Assembly (NCBI GenBank): GCA_963720645.1
Contig: CAVRFX010000013.1
Coordinates: forward strand, 186,001-250,000
Length of the DNA: 64,000 nucleotides
Direction of reading: 5' to 3'
Source of the DNA: RYN-230 sp963720645
GTDB taxonomy: Bacteria; Actinomycetota; Actinomycetes; Streptosporangiales; Streptosporangiaceae
The translations under genes and the position numbers were made by a program. Shown piece after piece: positions 32,315 through 41,357 of this stretch (positions are counted from its first letter, which is position 1; each line of letters opens with the position of its first letter). Below the pieces are notes generated by a model. That model saw only the letters and a list, made by a program, of their open reading frames with translations. It was not told the origin of the DNA and searched no databases.

Positions 32315-34546
32315 CGAGCTGTCCGGCGTGCCGAGCGCGTCGCGGAGGGCAGCTCGCGTCGTGATGCCCAGCTTGGGGAAGATCTGGTAGAGATGGCCGC
32401 CCACGGTCCGCGGGGACAGGTAGAGCCGTTTCGCGATCTGCTTGTTGGTCAGGCCCGACGCCGCGAGGCGGGCGATCTGCAGTTCCTGGGGGGTCAGGGA
32501 CTCAGCGCCCCGGGCGCCGGACGGCGTCCTGATCGCGCCGGTCGCCCGCAGTTCCAGTTCAGCGCGGGCGGCCCAGGGCGCGGCCCCCAGCTTCTGGAAG
32601 GCCGTGAGGGCAGCCTGGAGGGGGATCCTGGATTCGGTGGCCGCCCGGGTCCGGCGCAGCCGTTCGCCGTACGCGAGCCGCACCCGCGCGGCATCGAACG
32701 GCCACCGGTCCACGGTGGGAAGGCCCAGTGCCCTCTGGAACAGCGCGGGCGCCTGCTCGTCATCGGCGGCGATGGCGGCGGACGCCGTCATCAGCATGGC
32801 CAGCCTCGGGGACAGCGCCGCCAGGTCTGCTTCCCTCATGGCCCGCACATGCCGGTCCGCGTCGTCGTGCCGCTGCGTCCGCACGGCGGCGTCCACGAGC
32901 TCCATGACCACCCACAGGCAGTGCGGGACATGGGAGGCCAGGGTGCCCGGCGGGCTCATCGCCGTCGCGTGGTGGTACGCGCTCTCGAAGTCACCCTGGC
33001 CAAGATCGGCCAGCACCAGGGCATGCCGCGCGTAGACCTGCGCGGTGCGGGCCCCGCGCGGCCCGGCCCAGCCGATCATCTGGTCGTCCGCATCCCAGCG
33101 GCGGGCCCGGCCCTCGATGGCCCCCACCAGCAGCCGGTGCGCGGTATCGACATGGCCGTCGGCATTGAGCATCACGAACGCGGCCGCTGACGCATAGTTC
33201 AGCAGGTCATCGACGTGCGGGCTGGCCTGGCGGGTGCCTTCCAGCAGCTGCGAGGCGCTCCGCATCTCGCCGAGGACCTGGGCGCCGATATAAGCGGCCT
33301 GGGCCAGCCTGCGGCTGCGCTCCGCCGGGGCGGGGCTCAGGTCGGCCGCACGGGTAAGCGTGATCACCGCGGCGGAGTAGTCTCCCCGCTCGACGACGCG
33401 CCGCGCCGCGTCCTCCAGCAAGGCGGCGACCTGCTCATCGGGCTCGACGGAGGCTTCACCCAGGTGCCACGCCCGGCGCTCGGGCTGGCCGGCCAGGGCC
33501 TCGGCCAGCGCCAGGTGGGCCCGCCGGCGCTCCCCGGCGGTTGACGCCCCGACCGCCGCGGAGCGGATCAGCGGATGCCGGAACGTGATCCGGTGGGTGC
33601 TCTCCCCGGTCCGCACCAGGTGGTCGCGCTCGGCGGGAGCGAGATCATCGAGCTGGTAGCCGCGGCCGCCCGCCGCGCCCAGCACCCGGAGGTCCCCCGT
33701 ACCTTCCAGGGCCGCCGCGAGGAGGAGCGCCCGGGTCCGGGGAGGGAGCCGGGCGACGCGTGAGGTGAACAGCTCCTGCAGGCGCTGGCCGAGCGGCAGC
33801 ACCGAAGGAAGCGGCTCCCGGCCCGAGCGCTGCGCCTCGGTCAGCGCCTGCGGCAGCTCCAGCAGGGCCAGCGGATTCCCCTGCGCCGCCTGCAGCACCC
33901 GGTTCCTCACCTGGGGATCGATACCGGGAAACCGGCCGGCCACCAGCCGGGCCGCAGCGTGGTCATCCAGCGGCTTCAGCTCGTATTCCGGCAGCCCGGC
34001 CCGCTCGAAGTAGGTCTGCGCACCCGTCCTGCGGGCGCCCAGGAGTCCCGCCCTGCTGCCGACCAGCCTCCTGGCCACGAAGCTCAGCACCCCGGCACTG
34101 GCCCGGTCTATCCAGGGCAGGTCGTCCACGATCAGCAGCAGCGGCCCGCGGGCCGCCACGTGCCGCAGCAAGACCAGCGTGGCCGTGGACACCAGGAGCC
34201 GGTCCGGCGGGGACCCGGCCCCGAAACCCAGGGCGACCCGCAACGCGTCCCGGTGCGCGCTGGCGAGCTCGTCGAGGTCACCGAGCAGGGGGAACAGGGC
34301 CTGGTTGAGCGTGGCGAAGCTGACCTCCCCCTCGAACTCCAGGCCCGCCACCCGCAGGACCGTCATCCCCGAGGTGAGTGCGGAGTCCGCCAGGGCATCC
34401 AGCAGCGCCGTCTTCCCCATGCCGGGATCCCCGGACAGGATGAGGGCGCCCCCGCTGACCGCGGTCTCGCGGGCGAACCCCTGCAGGAAACCGAGTTCCC
34501 GGGCCCGCCCGGTCAGCGCTTCCGGAGACAGGTCAAGCTGGCTCAT
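32165..34546 (-). CDS. LAL-type LuxR-family regulator with AAA ATPase domain
   Basis: A 793-residue regulator from ATG 34546. Walker A is GDPGMGKT (39-46) and Walker B is LLLIVDDLPWIDRAS at about residue 135. A long TPR-like helical region follows. The LuxR HTH is at about 680-738: SLTPQELQIARLAASGLTN, then KQIAKRLYLSPRTVGGHLY. These large ATP-binding regulators bind inducer signals and activate nearby operons. After the HTH the frame continues 55 residues (RRCFQADGPSVERALRG) where family members normally end. That tail is antisense to the SRPBCC gene and is probably spurious, from a lost stop or an indel. Confidence 0.85.
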   Translation of the reverse strand: MSQLDLSPEALTGRARELGFLQGFARETAVSGGALILSGDPGMGKTALLDALADSALTSGMTVLRVAGLEFEGEVSFATLNQALFPLLGDLDELASAHRDALRVALGFGAGSPPDRLLVSTATLVLLRHVAARGPLLLIVDDLPWIDRASAGVLSFVARRLVGSRAGLLGARRTGAQTYFERAGLPEYELKPLDDHAAARLVAGRFPGIDPQVRNRVLQAAQGNPLALLELPQALTEAQRSGREPLPSVLPLGQRLQELFTSRVARLPPRTRALLLAAALEGTGDLRVLGAAGGRGYQLDDLAPAERDHLVRTGESTHRITFRHPLIRSAAVGASTAGERRRAHLALAEALAGQPERRAWHLGEASVEPDEQVAALLEDAARRVVERGDYSAAVITLTRAADLSPAPAERSRRLAQAAYIGAQVLGEMRSASQLLEGTRQASPHVDDLLNYASAAAFVMLNADGHVDTAHRLLVGAIEGRARRWDADDQMIGWAGPRGARTAQVYARHALVLADLGQGDFESAYHHATAMSPPGTLASHVPHCLWVVMELVDAAVRTQRHDDADRHVRAMREADLAALSPRLAMLMTASAAIAADDEQAPALFQRALGLPTVDRWPFDAARVRLAYGERLRRTRAATESRIPLQAALTAFQKLGAAPWAARAELELRATGAIRTPSGARGAESLTPQELQIARLAASGLTNKQIAKRLYLSPRTVGGHLYQIFPKLGITTRAALRDALGTPDSSLPAPVADIPLRRCFQADGPSVERALRGAGVGLPQRDGGRTPGREAREGA

Positions 34547-34622
34547 CGCAGACGCCCCGCACCTAGGGAGCGGGCCACCCCAAGCCACCTGCTGAGCCCG
34601 CCGCACCAGGATAACGAACCGG

Positions 34623-34800
34623 TCAGCCGGGGTCGGCGAGCAGGCGGTCCGCCCAGACGTCCACCAGCCAGTCCCGGTAGCGGTCCGGTGACCAGCCACG
34701 CTGGCCGACCAGCAGCTCGTAGACCCCGACCGCGCCGAGGGCCCACAACTCGTCCCGCGCCTCCTCCACGCTCCGGCCGGACGCCAGCAGGGCCTGATCG
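34623..34800 (-). pseudogene. TetR-family regulator C-terminal fragment
   Basis: About 55 residues (LLASGRSVEEARDELWALG, then VYELLVGQRGWSPDRYRDWL) match the C-terminal ligand domain end of TetR regulators, with a stop at 34623. The DNA-binding domain and most of the protein are absent: upstream sequence switches abruptly to a plus-strand SnoaL-like fragment. It is therefore a relic left by recombination. Confidence 0.45.
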
Positions 34801-35030
34801 ACCACCAGTTCGGGCTGGCCGGCACCGGCGCGGAGGCGATCGAGCACGTCAAGGCCGCGGTCCGGGACGTGCACTCGGCCGTCCCCGACATCTCGTTCAC
34901 GATCGAGGACTTCGCCGAGGCCGGGGACGTCATCTGGGTCCGGGCCCGCGGCCGGGGCACCGCGGCCGGGCCGTTCTTCGGGCCACCCAGCGGCCGGCCG
35001 CCCGGCCCAGGCATCCGGGTGACGGGCTAG
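34794..35030 (+). pseudogene. SnoaL/NTF2-like domain fragment
   Basis: In the frame starting at 34794 the translation gives AEAIEHVKAAVRDVHSAVPD, ISFTIEDFAEAGDVIWVRAR and GPFFGPPSGRP. This is the central part of a SnoaL-like polyketide-cyclase/NTF2 fold protein, including the conserved TGPFxGxPPSGR-type turn. The N-terminal helix is missing, and the end stops early at TAG 35028 without the last strands. No start codon with a ribosome site exists, so it is a fragment abutting the TetR fragment. Confidence 0.5.
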
Positions 35031-36003
35031 GCGTGACCGCCCGGGCGGCCGGCGGCAGCGGCTGGGTGAGCAGGTCACGGCGTTCCCGCTCGATCGCCTG
35101 GAGGCTCGCCTGCACCGTGGCGTCCCGCTTGCCCAGCTGGGCCTGCACCTCCTCGACCAGCCCCGCGCACCGGGCCACGCTGTCCTGGGCCTCCCGGATC
35201 CGTGCGTCCACGGCCATGTCGGTGAAGAAGTTGTCCAGCCAGATATCCGCGAACCTGGTCAGGCCCTCTACCGGCAGGCGGGGGGTGACCGGCAGGACCG
35301 GGGACACGTCGGCCAGCTCGGTCCGCAGCACGGCGAGGTGCTGGTCCGCGGCCGCCGCAGCCTGGGCCGCCTGGTCCAGCCGGGAATGCTTGATCGAGCT
35401 GCTGATCCCCCGGCCGCCGAGAAACGTGTCGTAGGCGGACCAGGCGGACGCGCTGCCGAGAACCTCGCCGACCTGCGCCAGCGCCTGCCCAGCAGCGCTC
35501 GCGGCCTGGAGCGCTTCGGCGATCTCCGTACGCTCGGCGGCCAGCCGCCCGCGCTCAGCGGCCAGGTCCATCAACCGCGGGGCGTGCGGATCCCCGGATT
35601 CGCGGATGAAGCGCTCTTTCTCCGTGAGGAGCCTGGCGTAGCGTTCCGGTGCGCCGCTGAGCTGGGCGAGGCGCGCCTGGACCGCCGCTTCCTCACGGGT
35701 GACGGCGTCCAGCAGTCCCTCGGTCTCGGTCACCCGGTACCGGGCCGCGTCAGCCTCGGCCCGCTCACGCGCGAGCTGGTCCTCACGTGCCCCGCGCAGC
35801 GAGGCCAGCACGCGGGCCAGTGACACGCCCTCCATCCGCTGCACGTCATGCTGCTCGCCGGCCGCCCGGGCCTGCAGTGCCGCCAGCTGCCTGGCCAGTT
35901 CGCCCCGGCGGGCCCGCAGCTGCCTGCCACGCTCGCCGGTCATCTCGAGCTCGCGTACCGCGCCGGCCGCCGCCGCCAGCCGCTCATCCATCTCCGCTGT
36001 CAC
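34930..36003 (-). CDS. Coiled-coil protein of unknown function
   Basis: A 357-residue frame started at GTG 36003 (ATG 35991 is an alternative). Residues 1-190 are long heptad-rich helices full of Ala, Leu, Arg and Glu (RARRGELARQLAALQARAAG). A globular middle follows (ASAWSAYDTFLGGRGISSSI, PVEGLTRFADIWLDNFFTD), then another helix ending LLTQP near residue 310. The last 45 residues are Pro/Arg-rich and antisense to the SnoaL fragment, so the real stop was probably lost. Possibly a structural partner of the divergent TPM-like membrane protein at 36156; no enzyme motif is visible. Confidence 0.6.
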   Translation of the reverse strand: MTAEMDERLAAAAGAVRELEMTGERGRQLRARRGELARQLAALQARAAGEQHDVQRMEGVSLARVLASLRGAREDQLARERAEADAARYRVTETEGLLDAVTREEAAVQARLAQLSGAPERYARLLTEKERFIRESGDPHAPRLMDLAAERGRLAAERTEIAEALQAASAAGQALAQVGEVLGSASAWSAYDTFLGGRGISSSIKHSRLDQAAQAAAAADQHLAVLRTELADVSPVLPVTPRLPVEGLTRFADIWLDNFFTDMAVDARIREAQDSVARCAGLVEEVQAQLGKRDATVQASLQAIERERRDLLTQPLPPAARAVTPSPSPGCLGRAAGRWVARRTARPRCPGRGPGPR

Positions 36004-36155
36004 CGGGTCATTCGACCACGCTGCCTGCGTCCCGTCGAGGTGGTGCCGTTTCTCCTGGCCGCCGCCGTGATGGCGGACCGCCGGCGTGCTGCCTGCCGGG
36101 TCAGCAGGACCGCTTAGTGTGTGCCGGGGACTCGCTGCGGTAGGAGGTCGCGGGT

Positions 36156-37526
36156 ATGAAGAGGCTGCTCATCGCCGCCGCCTTGGTGTTCGCCGGGATC
36201 GGGCTGTTTCCCGCCCCGGCCAGCGCCAGCACGCTCGCGCAGTGCCTGGCCGGGCAGCACGTCTGCGTGAGCGGCAGCGCCCGGTCGCTGGTCTCCCCGG
36301 GCCAGGAGGCGCAGCTGGAGCGCCAGATCGGCGCGGAGAACATCTGGGTGGTCGTCGCCCCGTCCGGGCCGTCCGGCTACAACAGCGCGATGCGGCAGAT
36401 CATCAGCGACCTCACCGGGCACGCCCAGTTCACGGTGGGGTTCCTGGACAGCCGTCTCCGGCACTTCGGCGCCTACAACCAGGGCATGCTGCCCGATCAC
36501 GGCGCCGCTGCCATCGCGACCCAGGTGGTCCGGCAGCACCAGGCGGACGGGAACATTCCCGCGGCCCTGACCGAGTTCGTGACTGACGTGCGCCACCAGA
36601 CCGGGCCGGGCACCGGCACCGGCCCGGCGGGCAGCACGGCCAGCGGATCGTCACACGTGCTGGCCACCGTCCTGATCGTCGTGGGGGTGATCGCCGTGCT
36701 GGCCGTGCTGGCCGGCCTGCTGATCTGGCGGCCCATCCGCAGGCGCCGCCAGCAGGAACTGAAGGAAGCCAAGGCGGCCGCGCAGGATGACCTGATCGCG
36801 CTGAGCGCCGGCGTGACCGGCCACGACGCGGACGTCTCGATCCGCGGCAACCCCGAGGCGGCCGCCGAGCAGGCCGCGGCGCTGGACGCGTACGAGCGGG
36901 GCACCGCGGCCCTCGACGCGGCCCGCAGCGTGACGGACATGGGGGCGGTCAGCCGGGCCATCGCCGAGGGCCAGTACCACCTGGCCAGCGCCCGGGCCCT
37001 GGCCGCCGGGGAGCCGAAGCCGGACCGGCGTCCGCTGTGCTTCTTCGATCCCCGGCACGGCATGTCCGTGCGCGATGTGCTGTGGACACCACCCGACGGG
37101 GAGCCGCCCCGCCCGGTGCCGGCCTGCGCTGACGACGCGAGCCAGGTGGAGCAGGGGATCGAGCCCGGGATGAGGACGGTGGAGGTCCGCGGGGCGCCGG
37201 TCAGCTACATGAACGCGGGCTTCGCCCCGGCGTACTGGGGCGGCTTCGGATTCCTCCCCGGGATGTTCACCGGGTTCCTGCTCGGCGAGGCGCTGTCCCC
37301 CGGTTCCGGGTATCCGGGCTATTACGGCGGCTACGGCGATGGTGACTACGACGGGAACTTCGGGGACGGGGATTCCGGCCAGGGCGGGGACTACGGGGGC
37401 GGGGACTTCGGCGGCGGGGACTTCGGCGGCGGGGACTTCGGCGGCGGGGACTTCGGCGGCGGGGACTTCGGCGGCGGGGACTTCGGCGGCGGGGACTTCG
37501 GCGGCGGGGGCGGCGACTTCTCCTAG
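36156..37526 (+). CDS. TPM-domain-like exported protein with GGGDF repeat tail
   Basis: A 456-residue protein. A signal peptide (MKRLLIAAALVFAGIGLF) precedes an extracellular domain with QLERQIGAENIWVVVAPSG, resembling the TPM domain. A transmembrane helix at about 168-190 (VLATVLIVVGVIAVLAVLAG) and a basic stop-transfer follow. The cytoplasmic part is helical (AAAEQAAALDAYERGTAALD) with a Cys-containing block (RRPLCFFDPRHGMSVRDVLW). The C-terminus is glycine/aspartate-rich with seven exact GGGDF units. TPM-like proteins are implicated in membrane or photosystem protein quality control; the role here is unknown. Confidence 0.75.
   Translation: MKRLLIAAALVFAGIGLFPAPASASTLAQCLAGQHVCVSGSARSLVSPGQEAQLERQIGAENIWVVVAPSGPSGYNSAMRQIISDLTGHAQFTVGFLDSRLRHFGAYNQGMLPDHGAAAIATQVVRQHQADGNIPAALTEFVTDVRHQTGPGTGTGPAGSTASGSSHVLATVLIVVGVIAVLAVLAGLLIWRPIRRRRQQELKEAKAAAQDDLIALSAGVTGHDADVSIRGNPEAAAEQAAALDAYERGTAALDAARSVTDMGAVSRAIAEGQYHLASARALAAGEPKPDRRPLCFFDPRHGMSVRDVLWTPPDGEPPRPVPACADDASQVEQGIEPGMRTVEVRGAPVSYMNAGFAPAYWGGFGFLPGMFTGFLLGEALSPGSGYPGYYGGYGDGDYDGNFGDGDSGQGGDYGGGDFGGGDFGGGDFGGGDFGGGDFGGGDFGGGDFGGGGGDFS
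37395..37499 (+). repeat. Coding minisatellite, seven 15-bp units (GGGDF)n
   Basis: Seven head-to-tail 15-bp units encoding Gly-Gly-Gly-Asp-Phe, nearly identical in DNA (GGCGGGGACTTCGGC phase), at the 3' end of the TPM-like gene, with an imperfect GGDY unit before and a GGGGGDFS unit after. Such arrays vary in copy number by slippage. The repeat keeps the reading frame in any copy number. Confidence 0.9.
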
Positions 37527-37705
37527 GCCGTGGCGGGCCTGGCCTCGACCAGGTTTCGTAGAAGACGTTCCGGGCGTCAGCGGGCTTCAACGGCAGCAGC
37601 TGCCGGCGGTGGAGTGCGCGTTCGCGCGCCTCCACGAATGCCGCAAACCGCTCGGCCTCGGCGTCTACCGCACCTCCGGTCAGTTCGGCGCGTCAGCTGA
37701 CACGA

Positions 37706-39096
37706 CTACCTGGGCGCCCTGGAAGGTTCACTCATCCGGCCCCCGGTGCCGACGCCGGCGGAGCCGGCGCCCAGCGGGGGATCATGCTCAGCCGCCGGCC
37801 TCGGCCGCTTGCGGTACATCCGGTAGTGCAGGACCAGGAACGGGAATCCGAAGACGGAAAAAGCGTGGTCGGCCCGCAGGCTGCCGTCCTGCACGTAGAC
37901 GTCGAGCTGCTCGGCGAAACCGCGGACCGCCAGCACCGTGAGATCGCGGCTGGCCGGGTCGATGTAGGCCAGGTAGTGACCTGGCTGGTCCAGGTCACTG
38001 CGGCTGGTCAGGATCAGGCCCCCGCCGGGGCGCGCCCGCGGCAGCAGGGTGGCGGTGAAGCTGGCCTGCGGCACCGGGAAGCCCACGCTGACGTACCCGC
38101 GTCCGCCGTGCCGGTAGGTGGTGTAGATGCCGACGTAGATCGGCTCATCGGTGTCGCTGAACGACCGGATCCAGCCGCGGACCGTCGGGGCCCCGTCACC
38201 GGCGCCCGGCAGCGTGATCGTGTCGATCCGGCTGCGGATGCCCCGCTGGGTCTCCCGCTGGTTCATGGGCACGCTGGCCTGCCCCAGCGGCCGGGCGACC
38301 AGGGTGCGGTAGAGCAGGTAGCCGGGCCGCACCCACAGCCGCCACTCCGGCACGATGTCGAGGGCGAACCGGGTGGTGTGCTCGTAGAACTCGCGGACCA
38401 GCGGGTCGGTGCCCGCCGGGTCGAAGTCCGGTCCGGCCAGCTCGTCCACCGAGGCGACGATGCCCACATCCGGCGCGCCGGCGGTATAACGGCCGCCGAT
38501 CTCGCCCGCCAGCTCGCGGATGTAGCCGGTGCCGACATACCGGGACCGGGCCTCGCGGGGCACCACGAACGGCACGTCCTCCGCCCGGACCCGCTCCGCG
38601 AGCAGGCTGACCTGCGCGTCCCGGAACACCGCCGCGGACGCCACCCGGTAGGCCGCCATCGTGGTGGCGGCCACCACGGACGGGGGCACCGCCCGCCCCC
38701 GCGCTCCCAGTGCCCCGCCCACCGCGGCGCCGAACAGCGGCCCGAGCAGCACCTTCTGCGGGCGGACCCCCAGCAGGCCACCGAGGGCCCCGGTGGCCGC
38801 GCCCACCTCGACGGGCCTGAGGCTGGCCAGCGCCTGGCCGCCCATCCCAGCGGCGCGGCGAGCGCGGCGCTGGCCGCGATCCGTGACCACAGCGGCGGGA
38901 TCTCCCCCGGCCGCTGCCGGGCCCGGGCCACCGCCTCCGACGCGGCCAGCACTGCGGCCCCGGCGGCCGCGCCCAGGCTGGCGGCCCGCGCGCCCCGGTG
39001 GGCGGTGAGGGCCGCCCCGGCCACGCCGCCGATGACGCCGGCGGTGAGGACCTGATTCCGCCGCTCCGCCGTTTTCCCCGGCTCCTCCGCTGTCAT
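37706..39096 (-). CDS. Conserved membrane-associated protein of unknown function (one frameshift)
   Basis: Read across one shift the protein has about 463 residues. The N-terminus carries glycine-zipper helices (LTAGVIGGVAGAALTAHRG, AALAAPLG, then GALGGLLGVRPQKVLLGPL). Next comes a soluble region with YVGTGYIRELAGEIGGRYTA and a beta-rich C-terminal half (GYVSVGFPVPQASFTATLLP, GHYLAYIDPASRDLTVLAV, FGFPFLVLHYRMYRK). The shift lies in the C run 38846-38848, one base short: MTAEEPGKT... from ATG 39096 joins GMGGQALASLRPVEVG. I recognise no named family. The lectin-like gene lies 33 bp upstream in the same direction. Confidence 0.6.
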
Positions 39097-39129
39097 GCGC
39101 ACCAAGGTACTGGGGGCGGTGGCCGGGCA

Positions 39130-39567
39130 TCAGGCCGCGGTGACGGTGAAGTCCCGGAAGAAGAACTGGCAGTTGTCGCCACGCAGTCCCACCCGCCCGG
39201 CGGCGAGGATGGGATCGACGCGGCCCCGCGAACCCGTGCTGGCCAGGACCGTCCGGCCGTTGATCGAGAGCGCGATGCGCACGGTCTTGCTCCCGGTGGT
39301 CACGATGCTCACCGACACCGCAGACCAGCTGTCCCGCGGCACGCCCGCCCGGGCCTCGGCCAGCGTGTAGTAGGTGCCGCCGTTGGCGGGACCGCCGGGG
39401 ATCTTCTCCTTGATGGCCACGACACCGTCCCGGCGGTAGACGCTCACGACGTACAGTTCCCGCTGATTCTGGTACCGGAGGAACACGTGCACGCCGTCGT
39501 ACGACTCGGCGGGGGTGCGCGCGGTGGACACCAGCCCGGCCACCCGCAGCTGGAAATTCACGGTCAC
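39130..39567 (-). CDS. Concanavalin/LamG-like beta-sandwich domain protein, possibly 5'-truncated
   Basis: A 145-residue frame from GTG 39567. The beta-strand pattern VTVNFQLRVAGL, then GVHVFLRYQNQRELYVVSVY, SIVTTGSKTVRIALSING and the end GDNCQFFFRDFTVTAA is that of a LamG/DUF1080-like jelly-roll, which binds carbohydrate. The first strand (a D-F/R motif) is just upstream of the start codon (RADFAD), so the N-terminus is probably incomplete or in a shifted frame. No signal peptide is visible. It lies 78 bp after the FAD monooxygenase. Confidence 0.5.
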   Translation of the reverse strand: MTVNFQLRVAGLVSTARTPAESYDGVHVFLRYQNQRELYVVSVYRRDGVVAIKEKIPGGPANGGTYYTLAEARAGVPRDSWSAVSVSIVTTGSKTVRIALSINGRTVLASTGSRGRVDPILAAGRVGLRGDNCQFFFRDFTVTAA

Positions 39568-39645
39568 GTCGGCGAAGTCGGCGCGGCGGTGTTTTCCGGG
39601 GTTCCGCTGCTGGTGTTGACGCGGTCGGGGATGTAGCGCGGGCCG

Positions 39646-41070
39646 TCAGGAAGCTGGCGCCAGCGCGGTCAGCAGCTGCTCGCGGGTGGGCTGGGTCATC
39701 GGCGGGGCGCTGCCGCGGTCGCGGATGATCTCGCGGGTCCGCGCCACGATGGCCGGGTCGGTGTAGAGGTCCCCCGGCCGGCCGGACATTCCCATGACCT
39801 TCCAGAAGGCCCGGAAGACCAGTGGGTCATACGGTGCGGCACTGCGCAGCTGCGCGAAGGTGACGCGTCCCGGGACAGCGGGCGCCGCGGGCAGGGCAGT
39901 GCCCGAGATCGCGTGCCGCAGCGCGGCGAGCCGGGCGGCATCGATGCCCGCCTGGTCGGCGTAGAACGGCGCGATATGATCCCCCGCTCGTTCATCCAGC
40001 GCGAGCACGAGGTCCGTCCAGTGCCCGCCGTAGCGGTCAAGCGCGTCGACCAGGTCCGCCGCGCCCTGGATCGCGAGGCTCAGGCCGCGGCCCAGCGTCG
40101 GGTTGGTGGTGCACACGTTGTCACCGACGGCGTGCAGCGCCGTCGCGACCGGGGATCCCCCGACCACGAGCCGGCGCAGCGTGTTGTGCAGGCCGCCCAT
40201 GGGGAAGACCGGGCTGGCGGGTTCGAGCACGTCGAGCCAGGCGGTAAAGGTGGGGACGGTGCGCAGCACCCTGGTGAAGATGCCCGGATCGCGGACACCG
40301 CGGAACCGCTTGTCCTCCGCCAGCGGGGCAATGCACAGCAGCATCGTGGCGTTGTCCCCGCCCCAGATGCCCACGGTGAACTCGTCCAGCCCGGCGACTA
40401 TGCGGGTGGTCACCGGACCGGGCAGGCCCGCCGGGGTGCGCAGCCGGTAGTGACGGCTGTAATAGGCGAGACCGCATTCCGCCGCCTGGGTGGCGGTGGG
40501 CTGGCTGCCTATCGCCGCCAGCCACCGGTCGAGGGACGAGCGGCGCCCGGTGGCGTTGACCACCAGGTCGGCGGGCAGATCACCAGCGTGGGTCCTGACC
40601 CCGGTGACGTGCGGAGGTGACCCCGGCGTGGCCAGCAGCCCGGTCGCCTGGACGCCCCCGCGCACGGTCACGCCGGGCTGCGCCGCGGCGGCCCGGCGCA
40701 GCACCCAGTCCAGGGTCGAGCGCCGGGTCATCAGCATGGTCAGCCGCTCATCCCCCGGCCGGCTGCGGCGGTCAGGCAAGGAGGGCGGCATCTGGCTGGA
40801 CAGTGACGCCTCGGCCACCCCCGCCGCGATCAGCCCGCCGTACACGTCTGGCAGCCGCTGCCGGAGCAGCTCCCGGCACAGGGCCAGCACCACGTGCGGC
40901 TGCACGATCTGCGGTGCGGCCGGGCGGAACGCCACCCGCGCGGCGGACTCGACATCCGGTGCGGGCTCCAGCGGATCGCGGTCCAGCACGACAGCCTCAT
41001 GCCCGGCCCGGGCGAGCAGCAGCGCTGTGAACAGCCCGGCGGCACTTCCCCCGGTAACGACCACCCGCAC
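39646..41070 (-). CDS. FAD-dependent monooxygenase-like oxidoreductase
   Basis: A 474-residue flavoprotein. The N-terminal dinucleotide-binding motif is GGSAAGLFTALLLARAGH (7-24), and LDRDP follows as the acidic end of strand 2. The second FAD motif is AVGDNVCTTNPTLGRGLSLA at about residue 325. ADLVVNATGRRSSLDRWL is the conserved middle motif. This is the p-hydroxybenzoate-hydroxylase/squalene-epoxidase-like group found in natural-product and lipid pathways. It diverges from a flippase-like gene with an inverted repeat between them, and may precede the lectin-like gene in an operon. Confidence 0.85.
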   Translation of the reverse strand: MRVVVTGGSAAGLFTALLLARAGHEAVVLDRDPLEPAPDVESAARVAFRPAAPQIVQPHVVLALCRELLRQRLPDVYGGLIAAGVAEASLSSQMPPSLPDRRSRPGDERLTMLMTRRSTLDWVLRRAAAAQPGVTVRGGVQATGLLATPGSPPHVTGVRTHAGDLPADLVVNATGRRSSLDRWLAAIGSQPTATQAAECGLAYYSRHYRLRTPAGLPGPVTTRIVAGLDEFTVGIWGGDNATMLLCIAPLAEDKRFRGVRDPGIFTRVLRTVPTFTAWLDVLEPASPVFPMGGLHNTLRRLVVGGSPVATALHAVGDNVCTTNPTLGRGLSLAIQGAADLVDALDRYGGHWTDLVLALDERAGDHIAPFYADQAGIDAARLAALRHAISGTALPAAPAVPGRVTFAQLRSAAPYDPLVFRAFWKVMGMSGRPGDLYTDPAIVARTREIIRDRGSAPPMTQPTREQLLTALAPAS

Positions 41071-41270
41071 TGTGTTACCTCCCGCCAGATCAGCCTTCGG
41101 CCGGGCCGGGCAGCTGGGCCACCGCGGTGCGGGTACCGGGAGAGCGGGCCGTGTCCAGCTGTTCCGCGACCCTCTGAGCGTAGCCTTCGGGCCAGGTCAA
41201 ACCCAGGAGCCAGGGATGGAGAAGGAGATCCTGCGCGACGGAGGCTGGCGCGTAACCGGGCTCGCGGGAG

Positions 41271-41287
41271 GGCCGTATCATACGGCC
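41271..41287. promoter_or_regulatory. 17-bp inverted repeat, candidate operator
   Basis: GGCCGTAT-C-ATACGGCC at 41271-41287 is a perfect inverted repeat with a one-base centre, in the 287-bp divergent region between the FAD monooxygenase (start 41070) and the flippase-like gene (start 41358). The GTAT/ATAC core resembles operators of TetR-like dimers. No such regulator is adjacent. Confidence 0.45.
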
Positions 41288-41357
41288 TCTTCCTGTGGTT
41301 TCAGGGGTTTTGCCCGGTTCAACCGCCCGTCTCCCCGATCGCTGGTTAGCTGGCCCG

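Noticed and set aside
37395..37499. Possible CRISPR-like repeat array
   Set aside because: The 15-bp units are contiguous without spacers and encode GGGDF in the frame of a real gene.
37560..37705. Short minus-strand coding-like segment (FVEARERALHRRQLLPLKPA)
   Set aside because: Looks protein-like but has no start, stop context or family; too short to call a gene fragment.
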